Program-made: the position numbers and the translations under genes
The notes under the pieces: model-generated
What the model saw: the letters and a program-made list of their open reading frames with translations, nothing else
Database searches by the model: none
Told to the model about the DNA's origin: nothing
Assembly (NCBI GenBank): GCA_024403435.1
Contig: JAKSRV010000012.1
Location: 1 to 34,383, forward strand
Source of the DNA: Lachnospiraceae bacterium
GTDB taxonomy: Bacteria; Bacillota; Clostridia; Lachnospirales; Lachnospiraceae
Length of the DNA: 34,383 nucleotides
Direction: 5' to 3'
Shown here: positions 24,715 through 33,601 of the stretch, in pieces
Layout: each line of letters opens with the position of its first letter
How positions within the stretch are numbered: the first letter of the stretch is position 1

Positions 24715-25926
24715 TTAATACTTAGCATCAAGAAGTGAGATGCCGTCAATCTGAAGATTGAAGAAAGGTGCTGAACGAAGTCCGTCACCTGACTCGTTGA
24801 AGTAACCGTCAACGATTGCTTCATGATCTCCCTCGTATGCGGGATCAGTATCAACGTCTGCCATGTATGAGGTAAGCTTTTCACCGTTTACGGTAAATGT
24901 GCTGATATCAAATACATGAAGCTCACCTGAAGTAATCTTAGCCTGTGCTGCTGCGATTGCATCAGCGGTTCCTTCTACAGCTGCCGAACCAAGATCTGTA
25001 AGAACTACAGAGCCGGTCTCAAGAGTTCCGTTCCAGTCAGTAGCGATCTTCTCACCGTTCTGAATTGCATTGATGCAATAAGTGAAGTAAGGAGCCCAGT
25101 TGATTCTTGAAGAAACGATAAAGGTGTTGGGGCAAGCTGCAGCAGTGCTTCCGTTGTAAGAAACATTGGGAACGCCTGCGGTCTCACATGCGGTGGGAGC
25201 ACCCATTGAGTCAGCATGCTGAGAAATAAGTACACAACCGTTGTCGATAAGAGTCTGTGCACCGGTCTTCTCTGCAGTCTCATCGTACCATGAACCTGTA
25301 AAGGTTACTTCCATGGTAACTGAAGGGCATACGCTCTTAGCTCCGAGATAGAATGAAGTATAACCTGAGATAACCTCTGCATAAGTGAAAGCACCAACAT
25401 ATCCCATCTTAGCCTGGTCTGCGGTAATCTCACCGTTGTCGATCATCTCGTTGATCTTCATACCTGCAGCAATACCTGCAAGATATCTTCCCTGGAAGAT
25501 GTTTGCAAATGCATTGTGGAAGTTGTCAAGACCTGCGGTGTGTGCCTGAGTACCGGTTGCGTGTGCGAACTCGATTTCAGGATACTCCTTTGCAGCCTTG
25601 ATGATGTAATCCTCGTGACCGAAGCTGTCAGCAAAGATGAATCCACATCCTGCCTCTGCAAGCTCACAAGCTACATCGTAAGCTTCCTGTCCCTCGGGAA
25701 CACTTGTCTTGATAAGATACTCAATTCCTGCCTTCTCGCAAGCTTCCTTGAAACCGTTGATGAAGTTCAGGTCATAAGTAGAGTTCTCATCGTGAAGACA
25801 GATAAGTCCGGCCTTGAGTCCACCCTTATTTCCGTTGGCAGATCCGGCCTCTGAGCTACATGCGCAAAGTGCAAATGCCAGAACACAAGCAAGAGCAAGC
25901 GCTACGAACTTAGAAATTTTTTTCAT
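24715..25926 (-). CDS. bmpA: BMP family substrate-binding lipoprotein
   Basis: A 403-residue exported lipoprotein of the BMP/Med family. MKKISKFVALALACVLAFALCACSS is a lipoprotein signal with the modified cysteine at about 23 (LCAC). The mature domain has KAGLICLHDENSTYDLNFINGF, GCGFIFADSFGHEDYIIKAAKEYPEI and YLAGIAAGM, typical of BMP ligand-binding cores. An in-frame start further upstream (25965) adds 13 residues, but GAGGAG is 7 nt before ATG at 25926, so that is preferred. Family members bind nucleosides. It is first in the importer operon and has its own promoter; purine salvage genes (apt, xpt) elsewhere in the window would use such imports. Confidence 0.9.
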   Translation of the reverse strand: MKKISKFVALALACVLAFALCACSSEAGSANGNKGGLKAGLICLHDENSTYDLNFINGFKEACEKAGIEYLIKTSVPEGQEAYDVACELAEAGCGFIFADSFGHEDYIIKAAKEYPEIEFAHATGTQAHTAGLDNFHNAFANIFQGRYLAGIAAGMKINEMIDNGEITADQAKMGYVGAFTYAEVISGYTSFYLGAKSVCPSVTMEVTFTGSWYDETAEKTGAQTLIDNGCVLISQHADSMGAPTACETAGVPNVSYNGSTAAACPNTFIVSSRINWAPYFTYCINAIQNGEKIATDWNGTLETGSVVLTDLGSAAVEGTADAIAAAQAKITSGELHVFDISTFTVNGEKLTSYMADVDTDPAYEGDHEAIVDGYFNESGDGLRSAPFFNLQIDGISLLDAKY

Positions 25927-26013
25927 AACTTTTCTCCTCTTCTTAAAGTATGAATTTATCTCCATCCCATCACCATGGTGGGAATCGGATACGTCTTGAC
26001 GAAAAACATTTAA

Positions 26014-26042
26014 AGCATATCAAAATGCGAAAAAAATAACAA
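26014..26042 (-). promoter_or_regulatory. Promoter of the nucleoside importer operon
   Basis: On the minus strand TTGTTA (26042-26037), a 17-nt spacer and the extended -10 TGATATGCT (hexamer 26019-26014). The leader to the ATG is about 80 nt and contains CACCATGGTG, a palindrome near 25970-25980. No riboswitch aptamer was recognised. Confidence 0.5.
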
Positions 26043-26101
26043 TGTAGAATTTACATTTTTTTTACAATTTAGAGAAGTTTTTTTGTCTATTTCAATAATC
26101 A

Positions 26102-26151
26102 AACCCCGACAGTTCGCGAAAAAAATCATTTTTCTCCAAACCGCCGGGGTT
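26102..26151 (-). terminator. Long terminator hairpin after glyA
   Basis: The arms AACCCCGGCGGTTTG and CGAACTGTCGGGGTT pair over 15 positions with three G-U pairs, and the inner A/T-rich arms extend the stem towards a TGA-like loop. It lies about 60 nt after the glyA stop, ahead of the importer promoter. The T-rich stretch after it is loose (TGATTATTG), but the stem is strong. Confidence 0.7.
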
Positions 26152-26210
26152 CATATATTTGAATCATTATTATGTAGCGAATCTACACCTCAAATTGAGG
26201 CATATCGCCA

Positions 26211-27449
26211 TTAGATAAGAGGATACTTCTCAGTAATTGCAACAATAATTGCCTTAGCCTCTTCAACCTTCTCTGCTCCGCCCTTAACAACAAGCGAAAT
26301 AGCTTCTGCAACCCGGTCGAAATCATCTTCCTTGAGTCCTCTTGAAGTAGCTGCGGGAGTACCGAGACGGATACCGCTGGTAACAAAAGGTGACTTGGGA
26401 TCGTTGGGAATGGTGTTCTTGTTGGCAGTGATATGTGCCTCATCAAGAAGCTTCTCTACTTCCTTACCGGTCAGACCGAAGGTGGTCAGATCCATAAGCA
26501 TAAGGTGATTGTCTGTACCGTCAGAAACAATCTTGATACCACGGCTCTGGAGTCCTTTGCAAAGAGCCTGAGCATTCTTAACAATCTGCTGCTGATACTC
26601 CTTGAATGCGGGAGTAAGTGCTTCCTTGAAGCATACAGCCTTAGCAGCGATAACATGCATAAGAGGTCCACCCTGGATTCCGGGGAATACAGCCTTGTTG
26701 AGCTTGTGCTCCTCAGCGAATTCAGCACTTGAAAGGATAAGTCCGCCACGAGGTCCGCGAAGGGTCTTGTGAGTGGTGGTGGTTACTACATGTGCATAAG
26801 GAATGGGTGAGGGATGAAGGCCTGCAGCGATAAGTCCTGCGATATGAGCCATATCAACCATCAGGTATGCACCTACCATATCAGCGATTTCTCTGAAACG
26901 CTTGAAATCGATGGTTCTTGCATATGCAGATGCACCTGCGATAATCATCTTGGGCTTGCATTCCTTGGCAATCTCTTCTACCTTATCATAATCGATGAAG
27001 CCATCGTCATTTACTCCGTAAGGAACGATCTTGAAATAGCTTCCTGAAATATTGGCCGGTGAACCGTGAGTAAGGTGTCCGCCGTGATCAAGATTCATAC
27101 CCATTACGGTATCGCCGGGCTGAAGAAGTGCAAACTGAACAGCGAGGTTAGCCTGTGCTCCTGAGTGAGGCTGAACATTTGCATAGGTGCAACCATAGAG
27201 CTCCTTGGCACGATCGATTGCAAGCTGCTCTACTACGTCAACACATCCGCATCCGCCATAGTAACGCTTTCCGGGATATCCTTCAGCATACTTGTTGGTG
27301 AGGGGGCTGCCCATAGCTGCCATAACTGCCTTGCTTACCCAGTTCTCTGAAGCAATAAGCTCGATGTGGCTGTTCTGTCTCTCGGTCTCTGCTACTATCG
27401 CGTCAGCGATTTCAGGATCGACGTTCTTAACTTCATCAAGTGAATACAT
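26211..27449 (-). CDS. glyA: Serine hydroxymethyltransferase
   Basis: A 412-residue PLP enzyme interconverting serine and glycine with tetrahydrofolate, the main source of one-carbon units. [38 protein letters not shown] is the family opening. [19 protein letters not shown] follows, the cofactor lysine is in [16 protein letters not shown] (K228), and [19 protein letters not shown] is near the C-terminus. Everything catalytic is present and the length is normal. AGGAGG lies about 8 nt before ATG at 27449. It is divergent from the GH26-like gene and ends at a long terminator. One-carbon units feed purine synthesis, which fits the nearby purine transport and salvage genes. Confidence 0.97.
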   Translation of the reverse strand: MYSLDEVKNVDPEIADAIVAETERQNSHIELIASENWVSKAVMAAMGSPLTNKYAEGYPGKRYYGGCGCVDVVEQLAIDRAKELYGCTYANVQPHSGAQANLAVQFALLQPGDTVMGMNLDHGGHLTHGSPANISGSYFKIVPYGVNDDGFIDYDKVEEIAKECKPKMIIAGASAYARTIDFKRFREIADMVGAYLMVDMAHIAGLIAAGLHPSPIPYAHVVTTTTHKTLRGPRGGLILSSAEFAEEHKLNKAVFPGIQGGPLMHVIAAKAVCFKEALTPAFKEYQQQIVKNAQALCKGLQSRGIKIVSDGTDNHLMLMDLTTFGLTGKEVEKLLDEAHITANKNTIPNDPKSPFVTSGIRLGTPAATSRGLKEDDFDRVAEAISLVVKGGAEKVEEAKAIIVAITEKYPLI

Positions 27450-27580
27450 TCTAATGTCCTCCTACATTTAATCAACTACTTTAAAGCAGTAAAATTTCAC
27501 ATCTATTAGACTACACTAAAAGCCCTCGTAAATCAAGCAATTTGCTCATTACGAATTGATATAAATATGTACTTTTTCTG

Positions 27581-27610
27581 TTGCGATTATATATATTCAA
27601 GACTTATACT
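27581..27610 (+). promoter_or_regulatory. Promoter of the GH26-like/xpt/K+ channel operon
   Basis: TTGCGA (27581-27586), an 18-nt spacer and TATACT (27605-27610, five of six). The leader is about 55 nt and AT-rich, ending with AAAGGAG 9 nt before the ATG. No purine riboswitch is present. Confidence 0.5.
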
Positions 27611-27671
27611 GTATTATTAGGGACAATTATTTTTTACTATATTTTTCTTAACAACAAAGGAGTTTTTTCAA

Positions 27672-29123
27672 ATGTTAAAATCACTCAAATCATACTCACT
27701 TCACATGGGACCCGCACAGTGCGCAGTAGACCTGGGCGACGGAAGTGAAAGAGGCGAATACGTTAACCAGGATTATATCCTCAATGTGCTCGGAAGACCT
27801 CACAGAGGTGTCAGCCTTATGACCTGCTACTATCCTCTCGACAAGACCTTCCCCACAAGAGCACACGAGGCATATTCGGATATGGAAATCGGCGGTCAGT
27901 GGGATTATCCCTACGATGATTACCAGCCTTATAAGGGTGGTCTCGTAGGCCTTACCGATGAAGAGCCTTTCAATTGGATGAAGGATGTAAGACGTCACGG
28001 CCAGGATGTCCTTCTTACCATCACCATCGATCCTCATGTAGGCGATGAGCATATAGAAGCAATCGCTAAAGACCTCTCTGTATACGGACGTGTTCTTCTG
28101 CGTGTAAATCATGAAGCTACCGGAAGCTGGTTCTCATTCAACAAGCGTGCAAGCTATGATGAGGTTGCAGCATTCTTCGCTCACGTATGCGATATTTTCC
28201 ATGAGAAAGCTCCCAATGTAAAACTCATCCTCTGCCTCGACGGCTATAAGGATGTAAAAGAAGAAAAAATGATGATGGAGGACACCTTCCTCCCTGCAAT
28301 AAAAAAGACCGATATTTATTCCGTAGACCGTTATCTCTCACTCCACTGGGGTTGGCCCTGTGATGTAGCACTCAAGGGTGGCAAATCATTTGCAAGATAC
28401 AAGGTCGAGGACATATATGCGCTCACCAAGAAGAGCCGTAACCGTTATGTCGAGCTCACCGGTGATGTCAGACCCATGGTTCTTTCCGAGCTCAATGCTG
28501 ACGGTGATGTAACCGGTCCTTACGATCAGGCAGCCATGGTCAAGGATTTCTGTGACAGACTTAAGGCTGATTCAGACAAGTGGCTCAGCGGCTTTACCAT
28601 GTATCAGTTCCGCGACAGAGGTCGTCTCGGTCTTGAGATTGAAGACCCTAACAATTCCGAGGTCGGTATTGCTCAGCCTGTTCTCAATACTTATAAAGAA
28701 ATTATCCATGATGACTATTTCTCTCCTTCAATGAAAAAGGGCAAGGCTATCGAGCTTCCCGCTACTCTTCGTTGGGGCGGAGCCGAAGATGCAGACGGAA
28801 TTGCCATTCCTCTCACCTTCGAATCATCACCTGTATTCTGCGAGGTTTATTTTGATGAGAACGGTCTCGAGGATCTCAATCTTATGATAGAAATCAACGG
28901 ACGCTGGTTCTACAAGGCACCCGGTGTAAAATGCATAGATATGATGAGTGCTTTCTTCGAGAAGCCTCTCACCGAAAAGACCAGGCTCACACTCAAGCTC
29001 TTCGCTCCTCCCGCAGACGGATTGAACAATCCTGCTCAGGGAGATGACTGGCAGACCAATTACTACACTGAGATTCCCGCACTTCCCAAGGTAAGAATCG
29101 AATACTCACCTGTAGCAAAATAA
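27672..29123 (+). CDS. Intracellular GH26-like (mannanase-type) protein
   Basis: A 483-residue protein without a signal peptide. The middle resembles GH26 beta-mannanase-type TIM barrels. [16 protein letters not shown] (141-156) matches the R..HE..G.W segment with the acid/base glutamate (E148), and [13 protein letters not shown] (267-279) fits the nucleophile strand (E273). [21 protein letters not shown] is also GH26-like. A further domain of about 130 residues (350-483) looks beta-rich and could bind carbohydrate. The intracellular location suggests action on imported oligosaccharides or a different reaction. It is first in a likely operon with xpt, 25 nt downstream. The assignment rests on motifs only. 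Confidence 0.6.
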   Translation: MLKSLKSYSLHMGPAQCAVDLGDGSERGEYVNQDYILNVLGRPHRGVSLMTCYYPLDKTFPTRAHEAYSDMEIGGQWDYPYDDYQPYKGGLVGLTDEEPFNWMKDVRRHGQDVLLTITIDPHVGDEHIEAIAKDLSVYGRVLLRVNHEATGSWFSFNKRASYDEVAAFFAHVCDIFHEKAPNVKLILCLDGYKDVKEEKMMMEDTFLPAIKKTDIYSVDRYLSLHWGWPCDVALKGGKSFARYKVEDIYALTKKSRNRYVELTGDVRPMVLSELNADGDVTGPYDQAAMVKDFCDRLKADSDKWLSGFTMYQFRDRGRLGLEIEDPNNSEVGIAQPVLNTYKEIIHDDYFSPSMKKGKAIELPATLRWGGAEDADGIAIPLTFESSPVFCEVYFDENGLEDLNLMIEINGRWFYKAPGVKCIDMMSAFFEKPLTEKTRLTLKLFAPPADGLNNPAQGDDWQTNYYTEIPALPKVRIEYSPVAK

Positions 29124-29148
29124 ATCAATTTTCCAGGAGGAAACAATC

Positions 29149-29730
29149 GTGAAACTTTTAGAGGATATGATTAGAGAAAAAGGAATTATCAAGGCAGGCA
29201 ACGTACTCAAGGTTGATAATTTCCTCAATCACCAGATGGACATCAAGCTCTTCAACGAAATGGGAAAAGAGTTCAAACGTCTTTTTGCAGACAAGCCCAT
29301 CAATAAAATCCTTACAATCGAGGCATCAGGCATAGGTATCGCATGTATCGCCGCTCAGTATTTTGATGTACCTGTAGTATTCGCCAAAAAATCACAGAGT
29401 ATCAACATTGACGGCGACGTATTCAGCACCTCAATAACCTCTTTCACTCACAAGCGCGAGTATCAGGTAATCGTATCCAAGAAATATTTAAGCGCTGACG
29501 ACCATGTTCTTATTATTGATGACTTCCTTGCCAACGGATGTGCACTCAAAGGTCTCATCGAGCTTGTCACAGCAGCAGGTGCTACTGTAGAAGGTATCGG
29601 TATCGCTGTAGAGAAGGGCTTCCAGGACGGCGGACAGATTATCAGAGATATGGGTGTGAACCTCCACTCTCTTGCAATCGTTGAATCAATGGATGACACC
29701 ACGGGCGAGATTGTTTTCCGCCAGGAATAA
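29149..29730 (+). CDS. xpt: Xanthine phosphoribosyltransferase
   Basis: A 193-residue enzyme converting xanthine and PRPP to XMP in purine salvage. The start [31 protein letters not shown] is the Xpt signature. [17 protein letters not shown] follows, and [20 protein letters not shown] is the PRPP-binding motif. Length fits the family. Translation starts at GTG (29149) with a strong AGGAGG at about 9 nt. In many Firmicutes xpt is followed by pbuX and preceded by a guanine riboswitch; here it follows a GH26-like gene and precedes a K+ channel gene 3 nt downstream. Confidence 0.95.
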   Translation: MKLLEDMIREKGIIKAGNVLKVDNFLNHQMDIKLFNEMGKEFKRLFADKPINKILTIEASGIGIACIAAQYFDVPVVFAKKSQSINIDGDVFSTSITSFTHKREYQVIVSKKYLSADDHVLIIDDFLANGCALKGLIELVTAAGATVEGIGIAVEKGFQDGGQIIRDMGVNLHSLAIVESMDDTTGEIVFRQE

Positions 29731-29733
29731 TGT

Positions 29734-30699
29734 ATGAAAAAATTCAAGAAACGTATATTTGATATTATCCAGATAGGTCAGCGCGGCGATTTTCCAAGCC
29801 GCGCATTTGACTTTTTTCTGGTAGCGATTATTACTTTGAACATATTGGTACTGGTGCTTGAGACATTCAATCTCCCGGAATCCCTTCAAAGGATACTCCA
29901 CATTATCGAGATTGTAACGGTTGCACTGTTCGGTGTCGAATATCTCCTCAGAATATGGACTGCCGAATTCCTGTATCCCAATGTCAGCAAAGGTAAAGCA
30001 GTGTTAAAATTTCTGCTGTCGTATGACGGTATAGTTGATTTACTGACAATCGTTCCCGCATTCTTCCTTTCAGGTTTTTCAGCCTTCAGAATGCTCAGAG
30101 TTGTCCGTATCTTCCATCTTTTCCGTATTAACGCAACATACGATTCATTTAATGTAATCACAGCAGTTCTCAAGGAAAAAAGAAATCAGATTTTTTCATC
30201 ACTGTTCATAGTTATCATTTTGATGTTCGCATCTTCACTATGTATGTACAGCGTTGAAAATGCAGCTCAGCCCGATGTATTCGACAATGCCTTCTCCGGA
30301 ATGTGGTGGAGCATTTCTACCATACTTACCGTAGGCTACGGTGATATCTATCCCATCACCATATTGGGACGAATCCTTGCAATAATAATCGCAATACTCG
30401 GAGTCGGTGTGGTGGCCATACCAACAGGTATTATTTCGGCAGGCTTCGTTGAACATTACACACAGGTGACTGATTCACAACAGGCTGAAAGTTCTCCACA
30501 AAACCGAGCTGAATTCAATTCACAAAATCAAGCCGATTCCAAATTACAAAAACAAGCTGATTCTGTGAATGATGAATTAATTAATACTTCATCACATATA
30601 AATCTCTGTGAACGTATTCTTGCAGACCGTGAAGCGACAGATCCCGAGACAAGAGAAAAATTTGATCAATATCTTGCTGAGCTTCTGCGCAAGAAATAG
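29734..30699 (+). CDS. Voltage-gated-type potassium channel
   Basis: A 321-residue six-helix channel subunit of the Kv/KvAP family. S1-S3 span about 25-112. S4 contains FRMLRVVRIFHLFRI (118-132) with spaced arginines. S5, the pore loop with selectivity filter TVGYGD (199-204), and S6 (about 210-240) follow. A hydrophilic tail (241-321) carries four octapeptide repeats. It would form a tetrameric K+ pore in the cytoplasmic membrane. ATG is 3 nt after the xpt stop, with AGGA inside the xpt end, so translation is coupled. The purpose of linking a K+ channel to xanthine salvage is unclear; a response to nucleotide or osmotic state is conceivable. Confidence 0.92.
   Translation: MKKFKKRIFDIIQIGQRGDFPSRAFDFFLVAIITLNILVLVLETFNLPESLQRILHIIEIVTVALFGVEYLLRIWTAEFLYPNVSKGKAVLKFLLSYDGIVDLLTIVPAFFLSGFSAFRMLRVVRIFHLFRINATYDSFNVITAVLKEKRNQIFSSLFIVIILMFASSLCMYSVENAAQPDVFDNAFSGMWWSISTILTVGYGDIYPITILGRILAIIIAILGVGVVAIPTGIISAGFVEHYTQVTDSQQAESSPQNRAEFNSQNQADSKLQKQADSVNDELINTSSHINLCERILADREATDPETREKFDQYLAELLRKK
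30475..30570 (+). repeat. Four 24-bp repeats encoding an octapeptide in the channel tail
   Basis: Residues 248-279 read as four octapeptides with the pattern Q-x-Q/R-A-E/D-S/F: SQQAESSP, QNRAEFNS, QNQADSKL, QKQADSVN. The Ala and acidic positions are invariant or conservative. This suggests recent tandem duplication in a flexible cytoplasmic linker. Confidence 0.7.
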
Positions 30700-30761
30700 A
30701 GATTAGAATAGATTTTATTAAAACTATTTTTTATAAAAAAACATCTAAGTCATTACAAAAA

Positions 30762-30796
30762 TACCCGGTATAATTGTTAACCAATCATACCGGGTA
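30762..30796. terminator. Bidirectional terminator between channel and cotransporter genes
   Basis: TACCCGGTAT (30762-30771) and ATACCGGGTA (30787-30796) form a perfect 10-bp stem, with inner ATTG/CAAT pairing. On the minus strand it is followed by TTTTTG, a good tract for the cotransporter gene. On the plus strand it is followed by ATATTTATAT. Confidence 0.8.
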
Positions 30797-30828
30797 ATAT
30801 TTATATATCAACTAATGAGCTGTGCTTC

Positions 30829-32565
30829 TTAATCCTCATCCTCAGCCTTTTTGTTGTTCTCTACAATAGCAAATGCAATGTTGGTTGCGTGGTCTCCCAC
30901 TCTCTCAAGACCTGATACAATATCTGAGAAAATCATACCTGCAGCAGGTGTACACTCGCCACGTGTGAGTCTGTCTACATGGTTCTGCTGAAGCTGCTTC
31001 TCCATAGCATCAATTTTATCCTCAATAGCAATGATATCTTTCATATGAGTCTCATCACTGTTAGAGAACATCTCTATTGCGTACTGGATGCTCTTATTAA
31101 CAAGGTCGAGCATCTCACCGAGCTCTTTCTGAGCTTCCTTACTGATAGTCGCGCCTGAAGCCTTACGAGACGCCGCAGCATCCGCTATATTTTCAGCGTG
31201 GTCACCGATTCTCTCAATATCGTTGGCAACATGGAACAGACCGCCGATGCTCTTCAAGTCTTCGATAGGAAGTGTGGTCTGGTTGATCTTTACCAGATAA
31301 TCGGTAATTGCATGGTTGAGGAAATCAATATTTTTCTCAACCTTGTATACATCGTCGATATCTTCCTGATCGAGTGTAATCAATGCATTCATAGCTCTGT
31401 TGAGGTTTTCACTTGCAAGTGAAGCCATACGATCAAGCTCCTTGATAACCTCAACAACTGCGGTAGCAGGGTTGAACACAACCTTCTCACCGATGTACTT
31501 AAGCTGGCCTTCTTCTCTGTAGCCGACCTTTTTGTCCTCTCCGCGTACGCACCAAGAAGAGAACTTAACAAGAGGCTTAATGAAAGGCAGGAAAATAACA
31601 ACCTGGAAAACCTTGATAATAATGTGTGAGTATGCAACAAACTTACCGAGGTCTTTTCCAATTTCATTACCAAACTCATCATGCATCATAGGAGTGATGT
31701 GATGCAGTCCGTCTATAATAGCCTTTCTCAGTCCGGGGATAGCCATGATAATCGCACAAATAATTGTACCGATTACATTGAACCAAAAATGAATAAGTGC
31801 TGCTCTCTTCGCATCCTTTTTACCTGTAAGTGATGAAATAAGTGCGGTCGCAGTAGCACCGATATTACAACCGAAAATAATGTAGATAATAATGCCGAGT
31901 CCTTCATAGTTGAGCGAACCGTCCGGCAGGGGAGCTGCCATAATTCCTGTGCTTGCAAGCAGCAGGATGATACTTACGGTAACCGAAGAGCTCTGAACAA
32001 GTGCAGTGATTGCTGTACCTACCAGGATAGCAAGGACAGGATTTTTAAGCGAACCGATTACATTGATAACAGTGTCGTTTGTCTTCAAAACAGACATTGC
32101 ATCCTTCATTCCGCTGAGTCCGATGAAAAGTACACCGAATCCTACTATAATCTCACCAATCTGCTTGGCCTGCTCTTTTTTTGAGAACATTGTGATAATA
32201 ACGCCGATAAGCAAAATAAGAGGCGCATACGCCGATAAATTAAAAGAAACAAGAAGTGATGTAACAGTGGTACCGATATTCGCACCGAGAATAACTCCCG
32301 CAGCCTGAGTCAGATTCATCAGACCTGCGTTAACAAAGCTGACTACCATCGATGTACATGCCGATGATGACTGAATTACTGCAGTAAAAAACAAACCAAC
32401 GATAATTCCGCTAAATCTGTTAGTGGTGAAAATCTCAAGAATATGTCTTAATTTTGCACCGGCCGCCTTTTCTATGCCATTACTCATGACTTTCATACCA
32501 AAAAGGAAAAGACCGAGGCCTCCACACATCGCTATAACTGTTGATATAATCTCTTTTACTGTCAT
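30829..32565 (-). CDS. Na+/phosphate cotransporter with PhoU-like domain
   Basis: A 578-residue NptA/YjbB-type protein. Two Na/Pi cotransporter II repeats carry the diagnostic QSSS motifs: AVIQSSSACTSMVVSFV early, and ALVQSSSVTVSIILLLA in the second half of the membrane domain. The C-terminal PhoU-like helical domain (about 355-570) has IGDHAENIADAA and VGDHATNIAFAIVE, the two-fold PhoU signature. It probably moves inorganic phosphate with Na+, with the PhoU part sensing phosphate or metal; clostridial homologues may also export phosphate. It is monocistronic, with its own terminator and possible Pho box. The ribosome binding site is poor. Confidence 0.9.
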   Translation of the reverse strand: MTVKEIISTVIAMCGGLGLFLFGMKVMSNGIEKAAGAKLRHILEIFTTNRFSGIIVGLFFTAVIQSSSACTSMVVSFVNAGLMNLTQAAGVILGANIGTTVTSLLVSFNLSAYAPLILLIGVIITMFSKKEQAKQIGEIIVGFGVLFIGLSGMKDAMSVLKTNDTVINVIGSLKNPVLAILVGTAITALVQSSSVTVSIILLLASTGIMAAPLPDGSLNYEGLGIIIYIIFGCNIGATATALISSLTGKKDAKRAALIHFWFNVIGTIICAIIMAIPGLRKAIIDGLHHITPMMHDEFGNEIGKDLGKFVAYSHIIIKVFQVVIFLPFIKPLVKFSSWCVRGEDKKVGYREEGQLKYIGEKVVFNPATAVVEVIKELDRMASLASENLNRAMNALITLDQEDIDDVYKVEKNIDFLNHAITDYLVKINQTTLPIEDLKSIGGLFHVANDIERIGDHAENIADAAASRKASGATISKEAQKELGEMLDLVNKSIQYAIEMFSNSDETHMKDIIAIEDKIDAMEKQLQQNHVDRLTRGECTPAAGMIFSDIVSGLERVGDHATNIAFAIVENNKKAEDED

Positions 32566-32678
32566 CTTTCGTCCATTCCTGCGGATCTGCTTCCCGCAAA
32601 TTCATTCTATTTTCTATAAACCCTATTATTAGCAATACTATAATACTATAGATAATGTAAAAAAATCTATAAATATTT

Positions 32679-32695
32679 TTTACAAATATTTTACA
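32679..32695 (+). promoter_or_regulatory. Possible Pho box upstream of the Na+/phosphate cotransporter
   Basis: TTTACA (32679-32684), five nt, TTTACA (32690-32695): an 11-nt period like the TT(A/T)ACA direct repeats bound by Gram-positive PhoP. A third TTTACA lies on the opposite strand (TGTAAA at 32656-32661). The pair points away from the cotransporter, whereas activating boxes usually lie on the coding strand, and the region is AT-rich, so confidence is limited. Confidence 0.35.
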
Positions 32696-32704
32696 CGAGG
32701 CCAT

Positions 32705-32754
32705 AAAAAATCCGAGCATAATGAGGCTGTCCGGCAGCCCCTATTACGCTCGGA
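32705..32754 (-). terminator. Strong terminator of the HAD phosphatase gene
   Basis: TCCGAGC (32711-32717) pairs with GCTCGGA (32748-32754), with inner TAAT/ATTA and GGCTG/CAGCC pairing around TCCGG. On the minus strand it is followed by TTTTTT (32710-32705). It lies 12 nt after the HAD stop. Confidence 0.9.
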
Positions 32755-32765
32755 ATACATAAATA

Positions 32766-33548
32766 CTATATGAGATTGTAATGTTTCATGGCATTGTAAA
32801 TACCATCATCATGTATGTCGGTAGTGATATACTCCGCCACAGCCTTGGCAGCTTCCGTACCATTGCCCATGCATACACCGTGACCTACGAATTCAAGCAT
32901 ATCCTTATCGTTTATACTGTCACCGAATGCATATGTATCTTCTGTATCTACCTTCAGATATTCACAGAGCCATTTAATACCGGTTGCTTTTGAGGTTCCC
33001 TTCGGAATAAACTCCACAACCACACCGTCATGCTCTATAAAATCCAAAAAGTCTTCCAACTCATGCTTTATCGACTCGTAATCAAGATTGTCCCATACAT
33101 CTGCCGAGAACTTGTTTACCCTCATCTCAGGCTCATATCCTCGAAGCACTTTGGCGTGATCTCCCAGCATTTCATACAGATAATCAATATACGGGTCATT
33201 TTCAAAGCCTTTTTCAGATATCCAATGAGTCTTCGGTCCTTCCAGCACTATAGGAATGCCGGACTTTTCTGCGACCTCAATGCATTTTTTTACCTGCTCA
33301 TCGTTCAACAGCTTCTCATACAACACTTCACCGTTCAATTCCACATGATTTCCGCAGGCAGCCAACACTCCGTCAAAACCTATATCATGCAACTGCTTGG
33401 CGATGATATTGCCTCTCGCTCTTCCGCTGCATATAAAAGCCATATTGCCGCTTGCTCTAAATTGTCTGATGGCTTCCTTCGCACTCTCGGGAACCATAAA
33501 CTTACTGTCCCACAGAGTACCGTCTATATCAAAAAAAGCTATCTTCAT
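32766..33548 (-). CDS. Cof-type HAD-IIB phosphatase
   Basis: A 260-residue cytoplasmic HAD hydrolase of the Cof (IIB) subfamily, which dephosphorylates sugar phosphates, FMN or similar small molecules. Motif I is FFDIDGTLWDS (nucleophile D7, acid D9). SGRARGN carries motif II, and the motif III/IV region is FGDSINDKDMLEFVGHGVCMGNG. The cap domain (about 85-185) is of the IIB kind. The gene starts with AAGGA about 9 nt before ATG at 33548 and lies 53 nt after truB; a 9-bp palindrome separates them. The substrate is not predictable from sequence. Confidence 0.9.
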   Translation of the reverse strand: MKIAFFDIDGTLWDSKFMVPESAKEAIRQFRASGNMAFICSGRARGNIIAKQLHDIGFDGVLAACGNHVELNGEVLYEKLLNDEQVKKCIEVAEKSGIPIVLEGPKTHWISEKGFENDPYIDYLYEMLGDHAKVLRGYEPEMRVNKFSADVWDNLDYESIKHELEDFLDFIEHDGVVVEFIPKGTSKATGIKWLCEYLKVDTEDTYAFGDSINDKDMLEFVGHGVCMGNGTEAAKAVAEYITTDIHDDGIYNAMKHYNLI

Positions 33549-33571
33549 CTGTCTGTTCCTTGCTAAAACAC

Positions 33572-33593
33572 ATTAATATATCGCTATATTAAT
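33572..33593. repeat. AT-rich palindrome between truB and the HAD gene
   Basis: ATTAATATA (33572-33580) and TATATTAAT (33585-33593) form a perfect 9-bp dyad around TCGC, just upstream of the HAD gene. It could be an operator, overlap a promoter, or form a weak hairpin. Confidence 0.45.
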
Positions 33594-33601
33594 CACACAT
33601 T

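Noticed and set aside
27450..27671. Guanine riboswitch for the xpt operon
   Set aside because: No three-way junction core or terminator could be traced in the short AT-rich leader.
33030..33566. Plus-strand 178-codon frame opposite the HAD gene
   Set aside because: The minus strand carries all HAD motifs; this frame is an antisense shadow.
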